A stretch of DNA of 64,000 bases. It comes from Torreya grandis (taxonomy: Eukaryota; Streptophyta; Pinopsida; Cupressales; Taxaceae). Within the stretch, counting starts at the first letter, position 1, and each line of letters opens with the position of its first letter. The position numbers and the translations under genes were made by a program. Below are positions 1 through 10,130 of the stretch, in pieces. Under the pieces are notes generated by a model that ran no database searches, was not told where the DNA came from, and saw only the letters and a list, made by a program, of their open reading frames with translations. Location of the stretch: assembly GCA_037957365.1 (NCBI GenBank), contig JARHVA010001739.1, forward strand, positions 1,922,001 to 1,986,000. The letters are read 5' to 3'.

Positions 1-905
1 CATGTTGAACTTGGAAAAGTTATGAAGGTGTGAAAAGTGATCTACATTTTGCAATGAACATCATAATCTAGAAGTTTGACAGAGAAAAGGAGATGAAGGA
101 CTACTATAAGGCCAAGACAAAGCAATTGACGATAGTAATAAGGAAATTCCCGCTTCTCTCTGAAGCGGCAACTCCATAAGCCTTCTCTATTGACAACCCC
201 ATCATCCAGAAAGCAAAGAGAACCTATATGAAAGGAAAAGTGTTGGAGGATTACATTCTGAATATGCACATTTAGAAAATTTCCTTACTTATAGAGGTTG
301 TCAAGAAGACAAGCAAGATGAAGGAGCTGAGAATAGATTTAGAAGACCTTCTCTCTCTTATCTCTCAGGTCATTGACAGTGTGGAGAAATATCTCAGTAA
401 GTGGAGGGAAATGAAGGATCTAAAGAAAAGCAACTTGATATCCATCAGTGTTATTTCCAACAAATATTCCTATGTTGAGATTAAGGAATCACTGATATAC
501 AGGATTTAGGTACTCAAGGAGCTCATCGAAGATCTTGAGTCTTCTAAAGATGCTAGCGAGAAAAGTGATATAGGCCTGTTGAATAGACTAGAAGAACTGC
601 CTGCGACCTCACCACCAGGGATAATCAATTTCTATCAGCCAAAGAGATGATCTAAGGATTCAAGGGTATGATTTAGAGAGATTTTGAAGAGAAAGCCTTC
701 TCAATGACTTTTGTGGACAATATTTTAGATACTCAGTTAACTCTGGATAATTTAAGATCTAGGTTAACTAGTCATGCTAAGGCAATCACAGCGTTGAAGG
801 ATGCTATAATCAGTGCCAGGGTCATCTTTAAGAACACCATTATGCCAGACAATATAGGAATTTAGGCATCCATTGATATGTATGATGCTCATCTGAAAAA
901 GTCTG
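1..905 (+). pseudogene. Decayed Lys/Glu/Leu-rich reading frame, probably from a retroelement
   Basis: One plus-strand frame can be followed with only a few stops from about position 30 to 650. It includes the open stretch 318-509. The product is rich in Lys, Glu, Leu and Ile, for example KELRIDLEDLLSLISQVIDS followed by VEKYLSKWREMKDLKK, which suggests amphipathic coiled coil. After the stop at 507 the same composition continues (VLKELIEDLESSKDASEK), then a Pro-rich piece (LPATSPPGIINFYQ). I do not recognise the family. The length, the stops and the setting among dead elements suggest the 3' part of an additional ORF of an LTR retrotransposon, but no diagnostic domain is visible. It lies outside the large duplication and has no second copy in the window. 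Confidence 0.35.
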
Positions 906-1883
906 GCGGCAAGAGCTGAATCTTTTTCCCCTTCTCTCTTCTTCCTCCCTTCTCAAGAACTTTTGTCATGAAAAAATGCATTCAATTTTGTAATGTGTAA
1001 TTACATGTAAAAAATTTAGAAAAATATCTCAAAAGTCAAAGGTGACTCATGTTTTGACTGAGATATTTTTATATTATAATCTTTTTAATTTTGAAGGTTT
1101 CTCCTTATATATAGAGGGGACCTCTTTTGTAAATGGATCTCTGATAAATGAGAGCAAAAACTCTGCTGAAATTGAGACACTTCTTGAGACTTTGGGCTCA
1201 AATTGTAAATCATATTTTGTTAAATGAATGAGAAGCAGGTTTATTTCAGACTCTGTGTTGAAGTTATTTGTATTATTTAAGAAATAGTTTTTATGTCCTC
1301 TTTCCTAATAATCTCTTATTTGTTTGATTTAATAAGCAAAGTGTGTGTGTTGATATTATCTGAGGATGTTTCTAAAAGGTAGAAGAGAGACTTTGAGCTA
1401 CTTTTATCTTTGTGATCCTTTTATCCTTTGTAGTTTTAGGTGAAGACTTTGTGCTTCGTTTCACTCTACGGTTACGCGTATTTCAAATCGGTGGAGACAA
1501 TGAAAGACTTTGTGCTTACATAGGTTTCTTTGTTAACTTTCTTACTTATTTCAGGTGATTTTCTGCTCTATGTTGGATACCATTCCTGTAAGAAGAGGAA
1601 TGTTGTTGGCCAACGACTAGGATTTCTCTCTCTTGTTCCTTGGACATCACCTCTGAAGAAAGAGAGGTGGATGCTATTATACCACCCCAAGTATTATTTT
1701 TTTGCTTAATTATATATACATATAGCATATAAATATTCATAGGGAACCTCCCCTTGATTAGAGGAGAGATTTACCTCGTCTAGATTTGGTAAACCCACAC
1801 TTTTTGTGGCGTAAATCTCCCTGTGCTATGGTTGATATACCCATTTTGTCATCAGTTAGTTGATGAAAAAATATTCACCCAAT
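906..1883. other. Non-coding AT-rich stretch, possible 3' end or LTR of the flanking element
   Basis: No coding frame is convincing here. A short phrase recurs: GAAGACTTTGTGCTT near 1443 and AAGACTTTGTGCTT near 1505, with a weaker form (GAGACTTTGAGCTA) near 1387. Such repeated phrases would fit an LTR or a 3' untranslated region of the element whose coding remnant lies to the left. No LTR ends or PBS could be fixed. The stretch ends abruptly where LTR homology to the copia at 44.6 kb begins, so about 1884 is a breakpoint. Confidence 0.3.
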
Positions 1884-2065
1884 AGTATTTTAAGTTTTTC
1901 CCTTCATTTGTTGTATTGAATAATAAGGACTAGTTGTTTTTGTGTGGACGTGTAGCCCATATTAGGTGAACCACATTAAATATATGTCTCTATTGTGTTG
2001 TGTTTTGTGCATTTTATTTCCATCTTTAATTCATTAATATTGCTCTATGTTCTATATTCCTAATA
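1884..2065 (+). repeat. Truncated copia LTR (3' end only) at the left edge of copy 1
   Basis: These bases match the last ~180 bp of the copia 3' LTR at about 44640-44818 and continue into the same flanking DNA (CCTAATAGAAAATATATTC). They share the flank and several bases with the 3' LTR that the 5' LTR lacks, such as ATTAGGTGAACCACATTAAA and ATTGTGTTGTG. The fragment is therefore a duplicate of the same copia insertion and not an independent one. Everything upstream in the LTR and the copia body is missing here. Confidence 0.85.
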
Positions 2066-2559
2066 GAAAATATATTCATTCAAGGAAGATAAGGTAAAGG
2101 ACATAGGTTCCATTTTTGGGACACTAGCACCATGTGGCTTTAATGTCTTTAATGTGGTGCTAATGTCCAACTGAAAAAAATTTAGGCATGAAGGGAGAGA
2201 ATTGGGAAATGAGGGTTTGAGACTGCATTTGAGTTGATGTTTATGGTCCACATGAAAGCTAGAAAGGTGTGATAATATGCTCTAGGATAGGTCTAGGTCT
2301 AAGCTAGAAAAAGCGAGTCTCAAGTAACACTCTTAACACTCAAATACCACTTTTAGGTGACTAAAAGAGGCAAAGATATCACTAGATAAATCCACATTAA
2401 AAATCCTATCTCTCTCAATATCCTTAATGAATTATTCCTTAGAGGTCATAGAGGAAGTCACAACTTGACATATACAATTTTCTATCTTCACCTTATGATT
2501 AATGTATGTAACTTCTCTTACTGGATTAATATGAGTATTGTTTGTAAAAACTATAAGAT

Positions 2560-3020
2560 GATCAACACTTGCATCCTTCCACTAAGAATAATCCACTTTA
2601 CACTTAGATCTAAGTTAAGAAGTAGATAAGTGTCTAATTTTGAAGCATCTACAACATCTAAAGGGCAACCCTTCATAATCTAGGGTTTGAGTCTAGCACC
2701 GACCTTTGACCCTCATTTCAATGGTTGCTATAAGGACCAGAGAAATATCCAAATAAACAATAATTCTAAAAAAGGTGATGAAGGAAAAATTAGAGGTAGA
2801 AGCATTTATGTCCAACATATTATCCAAGTATTCACCAATGGTTGATAGGCAATATTCAACCCAAAACTAAAGGGTAAGATATTGTAGATGAATCCAAATG
2901 GGCCTAATGGTAAGTTTTTTGAGAAGAAGGTTGAACATATGAAACCAAGGATTTAAGAAGAGGAGGTGTTGATCTTAGCTCTAAGATTTGGCCTTATTAA
3001 CCTTTTTATAGTCTATAAGA
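2560..3020 (-). pseudogene. DUF4283 plus CCHC zinc-knuckle remnant (LINE ORF1/gag-like), copy 1
   Basis: The minus strand, read with frame changes from about 3000 down to 2600, gives the plant DUF4283 pattern: an IWIHLQYLTL segment near 2895, then VEYCLSTIGEYLDNMLDI, then RIIVYLDISLVLIATIEMR, and then the hallmark LDYEGLPFRCCRCFKIG that opens the CCHC knuckle. In this family the domain binds RNA in ORF1 proteins of plant LINEs. Stops and frameshifts interrupt it, so it is dead. It is separate from the LINE further right, which has its own ORF1, so it may be the stub of another LINE or a domain copy. In copy 2 a deletion removes its upstream half. Confidence 0.65.
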
Positions 3021-3708
3021 ATATAAAAACTACAGTAAATAAACCTCTGGCACATGGGTAGAGTTATAATTCATATTTCATTAACAACCACCATGAATTA
3101 GAGACCCACTAATGAAGAGTACAGAGGCTTGGCCAAAATTTGTCAAAATTTCACACTAATCCCCTAGCCACAAATCATTCCTCATTTCATAGCACCTCCT
3201 CAAGATCCTCATCCTCAAAAGACAGTATTGGAGTGGCCTTTGCAGCATCCAAATGCTTGACTATGGTTTTCACTGTCTTCTCCACCTGAGATATTACTTT
3301 GAAAAAATATTTTCCCCTTGTAGAAACATTGGCATGATAAGCCAAACCTACCACACATGGAACATCTCCAATAGGGATGGAAAAGAAAATCAGAGCACCA
3401 ATAATATTGCCTAAGGGCCTAGACAACTCAGTTGACATAAATGGCTATGTACACGAATGTCCTAAGGCTACCTTTGGGTAACCACTAGTCATAACCCTTG
3501 CATCCTTCCCATAGTCAGTTCCTTCATTCTTCTTGGCGGTCACAGTCAATAGGGAGTTACATGAACACATCGATTACATATGTACTAGGCCAATGAACAC
3601 ATCTTTACAAACCATCTCCTCAGACTACCCATACAAAAGTGAATATACCATAGTGTGGATAAATTGTAGCATAATAGGCATCATGAAGATAGAAAAAAAA
3701 AGGAACCT
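3021..3708. other. Copy-1-only DNA with one unrecognised minus-strand ORF
   Basis: This stretch, together with 2791-3020, is absent from copy 2. The only open frame of note is minus-strand 3438-3187 (83 codons). It starts MSTELSRPLGNIIGALIFFS and ends in an acidic tail, EDEDLEEVL. I do not recognise it. The hydrophobic Gly/Ile stretch and acidic tail look more protein-like than a random frame, but there is no second copy for comparison. I see nothing else here. Confidence 0.25.
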
Positions 3709-4300
3709 AGAAAGTATTAGGTAATAAATTTTATTTAACTAGAGCTAAAACTAAATATGAAGAGTAGTCCCAAACAAGGACTATGGAATTGCCTTGTCAC
3801 ATTGAACATAGGTTTAAATCCACATACTAACCCCCAACACATTGAACACCAAGCTAGCTAGTCCATTACATCAGGTACCCTCATGGCTGACCTGCTAGAC
3901 CTTAGAGTGGGAACAATACTATAGAGGTGGTTAGCTTGGGAAATGGACCCTAAAACCTCCCACTTCTAGCACTTAGCTCATAAACCATTAGGCTATCCTT
4001 TTCAGGTCCACAAATGTTAGGTAACAGGTTTTATTTAACCAAAACCAGTTATGAAGAGTATTCCTAGCTATGGGTTGTGGACTTTCCTTGTCATATTGAA
4101 CATAGGTTTCAAGCCACATATCCACTCCTACCACATTGAACATTGAGCTAACTAGTCCACCACATCGGGTACCCTTATTGTTGATTCATTGGAGCATAGT
4201 GTAAGAATGATGCTATAGAAGTGGTCACCCTAGAGAATGGAGCCTAAGACCTTTCACTTCTAACACTCAGCTCACACACTACTTTATTATCCTGATGAAT
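3709..4300 (-). repeat. Tandem dimer of a tRNA-derived SINE-like repeat, copy 1
   Basis: Two diverged units of about 300 bp lie head to tail (about 3709-4013 and 4014-4300). Both contain AGGTAATA/AGGTAACAGGTTTTATTTAAC, a CATTGAACATAGGTTT block, a block matching TAGTCCA..ACATC.GGTACCC, and a block matching CACTTCTA.CACT.AGCTCA. Read on the minus strand, unit 1 starts GATAGCCTAATGGTTTATGA. Its TAGCCTAATGG fits the Pol III A box (TRGYNNANNNG), and a degenerate B box (GTCCATTTC) lies about 35 bp on, which is tRNA-like spacing. This fits a plant SINE derived from a tRNA. Unit 2 has lost most of the A box. The same dimer is in copy 2. Confidence 0.5.
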
Positions 4301-5379
4301 CTAAATTATAAATGTTTTTTTAAATAAATAAAATTTATATTAAAAATAAAAATCAATTATAAATTTATTTAATTGTGTAAATGATTTACTATTATAATAT
4401 ATCTGAAGATTTCATAATAAAACATTTAATTGTACATATTATTGTGAGTTATATATTTACATAGCATAATAAACACCACCACTTTCAACACCTTTCCTTA
4501 TTGAAATTATAAATAGGAAAAAAATCCCCTAATTTACTTACTATTGGAATGTTTTACATTATATTAAATAACAAAATATAATTACATAAGGTTACAAAGT
4601 AAAATAAACAAACAAATCACAACCCATACTCCATGCTGGAAGAAAAAACTGGCTCAAAACATCAAAAAATAGATGGTCAAAGCATGGTAAGAGAAAATAT
4701 AAATAACTAACCAAAATTTTAAGTACAGGTAACCACCCTAGGAGGTAGAGGTAGAGGGTCATCCTTAGGAAGTGCCGACCAAGAAGTGGTTCCACATCAG
4801 GAATCTCTAGAGTATTCAAGCCATCTAGGGGGTCATCATGAATAGTGATAGATCAACCATTAGTAGGATATGTAAGAATAATAACACTTGCTTAAGACCA
4901 CTATGCAGGAGTAACATTAGATTTTCCATGAGAACTCCAACCACTCCTTGGGGGAGAGTGAAGTTAAAAGTGTCCCCTACTTTAGGACCAACATCTACTT
5001 CTATGCCTCCTAGAAGGAAGTGGCAGGGGATGATGGGGCTAGCTATCTAGTGAAACTCTGATCATAGTGCATGGAGTAATCCCCCAGTGGTCAACGAGAT
5101 CCTATAGGTGGTGGAGGTCCAGCATCATCTTCTCAACTTGACCTTAAATTTGCAAGTAAACTGATGAAATAACAACAACCTTTTCATTAATAGAAAATAA
5201 AATTCCACTTGTCTCATGATTAAAAATAACATTATTTTTGGCTTTCCAAAGCTAATAAAAGAGGATGATAGCATGAAAAATTTTCTAGAGAAAATTAATA
5301 TAAGTTTTCCAAATAGAAAAATCCCTAAAAAGTGTTTGATGCCAAGAGACAGGCTTAGGATGATAAGGTTGGAATAATA

Positions 5380-5600
5380 AATGAATCTATCACCAAGTAG
5401 ATTGAGCTTTAGGACAAAACCAAAATAGATGTTTGAAAGATTCTATCCACTTACAATTTAGACAAAAGTGATGGGGAATGTAGAGGTGGAGTAGCCTCTC
5501 ACTAAGGGGGAGCCCTTTGTAAATTAAACACCATAAAAAATGAACAAACATGGGCTCTAGGACAAGGTGCCACACACAATCTAGACATGCGAGTTAAGTC
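5380..5600 (-). pseudogene. LINE C-terminal zf-RVT zinc-binding motif, copy 1
   Basis: Minus-strand frame 5575-5390 contains FVHFLWCLIYKGLPLSERLL and then IPHHFCLNCKWIESFKHLFW followed by FCPKAQSTW. This is the zf-RVT domain found after RT in plant LINEs, with C-x2-C ... H-x3-C residues present (CLNC, KHLFWFC) and the conserved GLPLSERL and W ends. It is the best-preserved piece of this LINE and supports the element's orientation. The copy 2 equivalent is 47410-47225, where the CxxC is damaged (FCLTFK). Confidence 0.8.
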
Positions 5601-6599
5601 CTGGAAGAGGACTAAAGGCCCTAATGTCTATTGAGCTTCTCATGTGCTAGAGAGAATGGAATCATCCCTTGATAAATAAGCCCTTGGGAGTATATTTTAA
5701 AGTGTGTATCATAGTTATACCTCCCATCTTTCCACCAGGCCTTCAAAGGCTATAAGCCAAGCTTATGAAGTATAACATTAGGGAGTAATTCCTAAATGTG
5801 AAGGATGGAAGGTAAGTCAACATTACTTAATTGAAACTTGTTTTTTTAAGTAGGATAGGGAATCCAATCTCTGGAGGTAACCAAATCATAGATAGTTCGA
5901 ATCCTTTACAAAATAATCAAAGATCTTTAATACCAAGTAATTCAGCTAGGGGGATGGAAGCATTGGTGAGAATAGGAGACCACCATAAGCTATGATCATT
6001 GAAATATAACCCTATGTAAAATCCATCCCCAACCCAATTCAAGTGGGGTTTGACTACTTTGAAATCCTTCTAGATACTTTTGACTATAAATGAGCCTATA
6101 AGCTTAACAGGCACATTAGTGATGAGGAAGGATTGAAAGCCAATATTCTGCCAACTGGTTTTGCCATAGGGAGAGCCTGAAGAGATACAATGTTGGAGGA
6201 GGATTTTCCAAAACTCATTACCCTCAATATCCCAAAAAACCCATTTAGTGCACAAGGCCATACTTTGTTGATAGGTGTCAATGATGCCCATGCCACCTTT
6301 ATCGCAAGGAAGGCAAAAAATATCCTAAGCCACCTGATAAAAACCCTAGGCCTTGTTAGAAATGGCCTAGAGGAAATCTCAGAGAAGTTTGTCTAGTTTA
6401 CCATAAGAGGCTTTAAAGGGGGCCCAACAAGAGGAATAGTAAACATGAGGGCTACCAAGATCTTGATGCAAATATGGAACTTGCCTTCTAGAGAAAAGTG
6501 TTTGATGATCCAATACTCAATCTTCATTTCAATCCTATTAAAGACATATTACCAAAGCTCAGACGACAAGTTTTAAAAAGTGAAGGGGATTCCCAAGAA

Positions 6600-7900
6600 C
6601 TTGAATTGTTCCCCCCTCAAGAAATCCACTACCAATTAAACTTCCTAATACACTTTGGCAAAGGCATCATGACTTGACAAAAATACTAGGTTTTCCTCCA
6701 TTAAAGGTTGGAACCAAAAGCTAGACAAAATATATCTAGGCATTGCATAGCTTCATTAAAATTGGCCTCTTGCTCTTCAAGCATGAATAAAGTGTCATCT
6801 TAAAAGAGTCCATTGATGAGATTAGAGGTGCATTCAGGAAACAAAATGCCATGAATGACCCCATGTGAAGCCTTAGAAGCCAAGAGGTAGCATAGGGCTT
6901 CAATGGCTAAAACATAGAGTGTTAGAGAAAGGGGGAAAACTTGGTCAATAGAATGTTAGAGCTTGATCCTCAATGTTTGATGCCCATTAATAGTGAGGCA
7001 ATTAGAGGCATAATAAAGTAAAGTTTGTACTTTAAAAATTAAATAGGGGCCAAAGCTAAGAGCCTTGAGCATGGAAAGATTAAAATGCCACTTAATCTTG
7101 TCATAATCCTTTTCAGTGTAAAATTTAAGAAAAATAGTTCTCTAAAGAGAGGAGCAGGTCCAAGCCATGCCTTCCCAAACCATAATAAGATTATCCAAAA
7201 ATATCTCCCTCTAATAAACCCTATTTTTTATGGTCTAATAATGGTAGGTAGGATGAGTCAAATGTGTTTAGTGAGGGATTTGGTGAGAATCTTGTAAGAG
7301 ACATTGAGTAGGGTTATCAACCTCTAACTGGTGAGAAGCTCAGGATCTATAGCTTTGGGAATAAATTTGATATTTCCTTGATTGATTAATGAGTCCAAGA
7401 GATTGATTCTGTAAGGCTTCTTTGTAGACTTATATCAAGTCAGGGCTAGTGAACTCCCTTATGGCTTTGTAAAATTTGTAAGGGAAGCCATCAAAGTCAG
7501 GGGATCTATCATTGATCATATAGTTCAAAGCCTCTGTAAGCTCCTACAAGGGGAGTGGGACATCATAGAGCCATTAATCAGTTGGTTTGAACTTGTGAGG
7601 TACCATATCGAGGCAATTATTAAGATCTTCGACCACTTAGTCATGAAAGGCTAGGTGTAAAAATCCTACTTGTAATTCTCAAGAAAGGTCGAGGAGATAT
7701 CTCACTGGGAGGTAAGATAAGATTGAGATAATTGAATGGCTTTAATTTTCTCATGATCTTATTTGACATTTATTGATTTAAATAACTCCCTAGAGGCTTT
7801 ATCACCATTTTTGAGCCAATACAGTTGAGCATGGAGATGGGTACCTCTGGCTGCATGACTATCCACCACCTTGAGGTGGTGTTTGGGGGAGGCAACCAAC
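6600..7900 (-). pseudogene. LINE linker and reverse transcriptase relic, copy 1
   Basis: Read leftwards on the minus strand, the linker has KVVDSHAARGTHLHAQLYWL then KNGDKA, matching the WLKEGD signature that precedes LINE RT. RT begins near 7540 with ELTEALNYMINDRSPDFDGF then PYKFYKAI, the form of PGxDGFPxxFYK. It continues with LLNVSYKILTKSLTKHI and KIGFIRGRYF. The catalytic region near 6800 reads SMDSF-stop-DDTLFMLEEQEAN, corresponding to FADDT. Copy 2 keeps this as LFLDDTLFM, so the first residues are mutated in both copies, and a stop replaces one position in copy 1. The enzyme cannot be active. Confidence 0.75.
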
Positions 7901-8289
7901 CTCTGCAACTATATGTTGAAAAGATTAGTCTCAAAGGAGGTAGAGACCCATTTGAACTCATTAAGTGTGGAATCATTTTAGCACTTAAAAATTTAGGTGA
8001 CATGTTTTCCATGATGGCAGAGGAAGGAGGTGGTGTGTATAATGGCCTCATTCCACCACTCAATCCACCTAGTGATGTATTGGGGTCATGGGGCTAGGTC
8101 TTAGATTTGTTGGATGAGTCAAATGGAACCAACATGACTCAACATAAAGGTATTGAGAATAAAGTGATTAAGTGGCATATGGTACTACTTAGAGGTCCAT
8201 TCCACTTTATAAGAGATGGGTGAGTGGTCTGAAAAAATAATATTCAAGTGGGCATTGACAAGTTGTCCATCAATGCTAGAAAAGTAAAA

Positions 8290-9000
8290 AATGATTTTAC
8301 TCTAACATCATAAAGTGATTGAGATGTTTGAGCAAGTGGTGATCAATAGATTGGTAGTTGGACTACATAAACCAAGACATGGGTTTAAATGTCCACCATT
8401 GAGAAGAGGGTCTGCCAAGCCCCATTTATTTTTGAAATAGTAACAAGCCTCACATTCATCAACACACCAACACATAGGTAGGGGCCCAACCTTATCTTGG
8501 GGGTGTTCAATCATATTAAAGTCACCACACACAAGCCATGTGGAAATAGGTACCATATTTACAAAATACTGCCAAAATAAGGAGCAATCATGGCCATCAT
8601 TAGGAGCATAGATGTTTAAAATGCCAAAAGATGGCCATTAATGTCAAGAATAATATAAACTAATTGATGTGATGGATCCTCCCCCATGGCAATAATATGG
8701 GAGGAGACCTTAAGAGTAATTAAAATGTAGGTGCCACCACATCTGGCCTCATGCAAGGTGGTGATCTAGGTGGATTTTGACCAAATGCTGTGCAAGGATG
8801 TCTGGAGGAGAAATCTAGATACCTTAACTTCTTGAAGATAGAGAATATCTAAAAAACTTAATCTACTGATAAGTATATTACACAGTATTTATAGGTAGAA
8901 TTTATAATATCCCTAACATTCCATGATAAAACATCATAGGGAGGGATAATCCATTTGAATCTCCCCTTGCCCACCCTCAAAATTTGCCAACACTATAAAG
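8290..9000 (-). pseudogene. LINE endonuclease (EEP) domain relic, copy 1
   Basis: Minus-strand frame 8556-8308 reads VPISTWLVCGDFNMIEHPQD, then KVGPLP, then YYFKNKWGLADPL. WLVCGDFNMIE is the GDFN motif of L1-type apurinic-like endonucleases, which nick the target DNA to prime reverse transcription. The usual F..W.L.D segment follows at the expected distance. The N-terminal half (about 9000-8560) is fragmentary, and the terminal catalytic His region is unclear. The same segment in copy 2 is 50373-50149. Confidence 0.7.
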
Positions 9001-9059
9001 CTATTATGTTAGTGAGGGTGAGAGATTATGCCACCCAGTATCATTCTCCTCCTGAGGAG

Positions 9060-9930
9060 AGTTGGAGCCTCCATGAGTTGGGCTATGAAACCACTTAGAG
9101 AATGAGCCACTGGCTGAGAGAATCTCATCCATATACATCTTGAAATTATAGGAGGCTGAAGAAAAGATTTATAGTTTGAGAGGAACCAAGTTATTAGGGG
9201 GTGGTAGAGAAATCCCTTGAGAGGGTGTGAGAATTAGAGGAGAATCCTCTTGAGGTGGTGGCTAGGGTGTGTTTTGTGGCTTAGGGCCCGATGAAAATTT
9301 GGGGGGGTATTGTGGTCCAACATCACCTTGGTCTATCAGTTTTGGCTTCTCAATCTGAGGAGGCTTGGGATGGCTTATACGAGGACAATATTTAATGTGA
9401 TGGTTTGAAGCTTGAAAATGAAATCAAGTGTTGGGAAGGTTGAAATAAACAACCTTTTGTGACCATTGGGTCTCCCCAACTTGGATTTTAATGAACTCCT
9501 TCAGCTTATTAGAGAGTTCAACCTCCACATAGACTCACTTGTTAGGGTGATGGGAAAATCACCCATTTGGTTTGATCATAACCATGCATCTTATGAGATC
9601 AATAATTTATGGAATAAAATTCCAATGGTTAACTGATAGACTAGGAAGCTCAACCTAGATAGGGATACAAAGGGCATCATTATTAGAAACCTTAAAGTCA
9701 TGTGACCAGGGAGAAAAAATCATAAATTGATTATGAAAGAACCAAGCATTGGACGTCATGAGAATTAGTCATGTCTTAGAGGGATCCTTAAAGGTAAACA
9801 AAAAGAAACCTTACATGGACACCTGGTGACTCCCAATGGTTTTAGATCTAGTTATGGAGGTAATCCTCCAAGGGGATGTGACCAAAAAAATAAGTAATGA
9901 TAGATCAATTTTCATATGACTTAAAACATT
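9060..9930 (-). pseudogene. LINE ORF1 relic (DUF4283 and degenerate CCHC), copy 1
   Basis: The minus strand below about 9890 gives KVSFCLPLRIPLRHN-like and GFFLFTFKDPSKT frames. These correspond to the GFFLFKF core of DUF4283. Next come WFFHNQFMIFS, then VYVEVELSNKLKEFIKIQ, then KVVYFNLPNT followed by FHFQASNHHIKYCP, which is a CCHC knuckle that has lost its first cysteines. A Pro/Ser/Thr-rich tail follows, as is usual in plant LINE ORF1. The protein would coat LINE RNA. Frame changes and stops make it non-functional. Confidence 0.6.
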
Positions 9931-10130
9931 ATTCAATAACAATAACATGAATACTTACCTCCATAAGGGAAGGGAAGGCTAAGGGATTACCTTGTCGTAG
10001 ACTTTCAAAACAAACTTTTGAGCTCGCTTGGGTGTTATTAGCTTTGTCTCCTACATCAATAGATGTGATCAAGTGTAGATAAACCATAGATATAGGACCT
10101 ATCCATCCAAAGGAGAACATGCTGAGTGCA

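Larger units (their letters stand above)
4555..10130 (-). mobile_element. Decayed L1-type LINE retrotransposon, copy 1
   Basis: A full set of LINE domains lies in order on the minus strand: ORF1 with DUF4283 and a CCHC relic (about 9930-9060), apurinic-type endonuclease (about 9000-8290), linker and reverse transcriptase (about 7900-6600), and a C-terminal zinc-binding zf-RVT motif (5600-5380). Below about 5000 is 3' untranslated sequence ending near 4555 (TTTGTAACCTTATGTAATT on the minus strand). Each domain is broken by stops and frameshifts, so the element is dead. I could not fix target-site duplications. The second copy is at 46396-52010 with the same boundaries, so the LINE was present before the large duplication. 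Confidence 0.85.

Noticed and set aside
7770..8063. Minus-strand 97-codon ORF starting MSGGMRPLYT (also 49904-49620)
   Set aside because: It lies in a different frame from the recognisable LINE linker (WLKxGxK signature) on the same strand, so it is a shadow frame.
7825..8097. Plus-strand 90-codon ORF conserved in both arms (also 49660-49938)
   Set aside because: It is antisense to the LINE region between endonuclease and RT. Its conservation follows from the young duplication, and no domain is visible.
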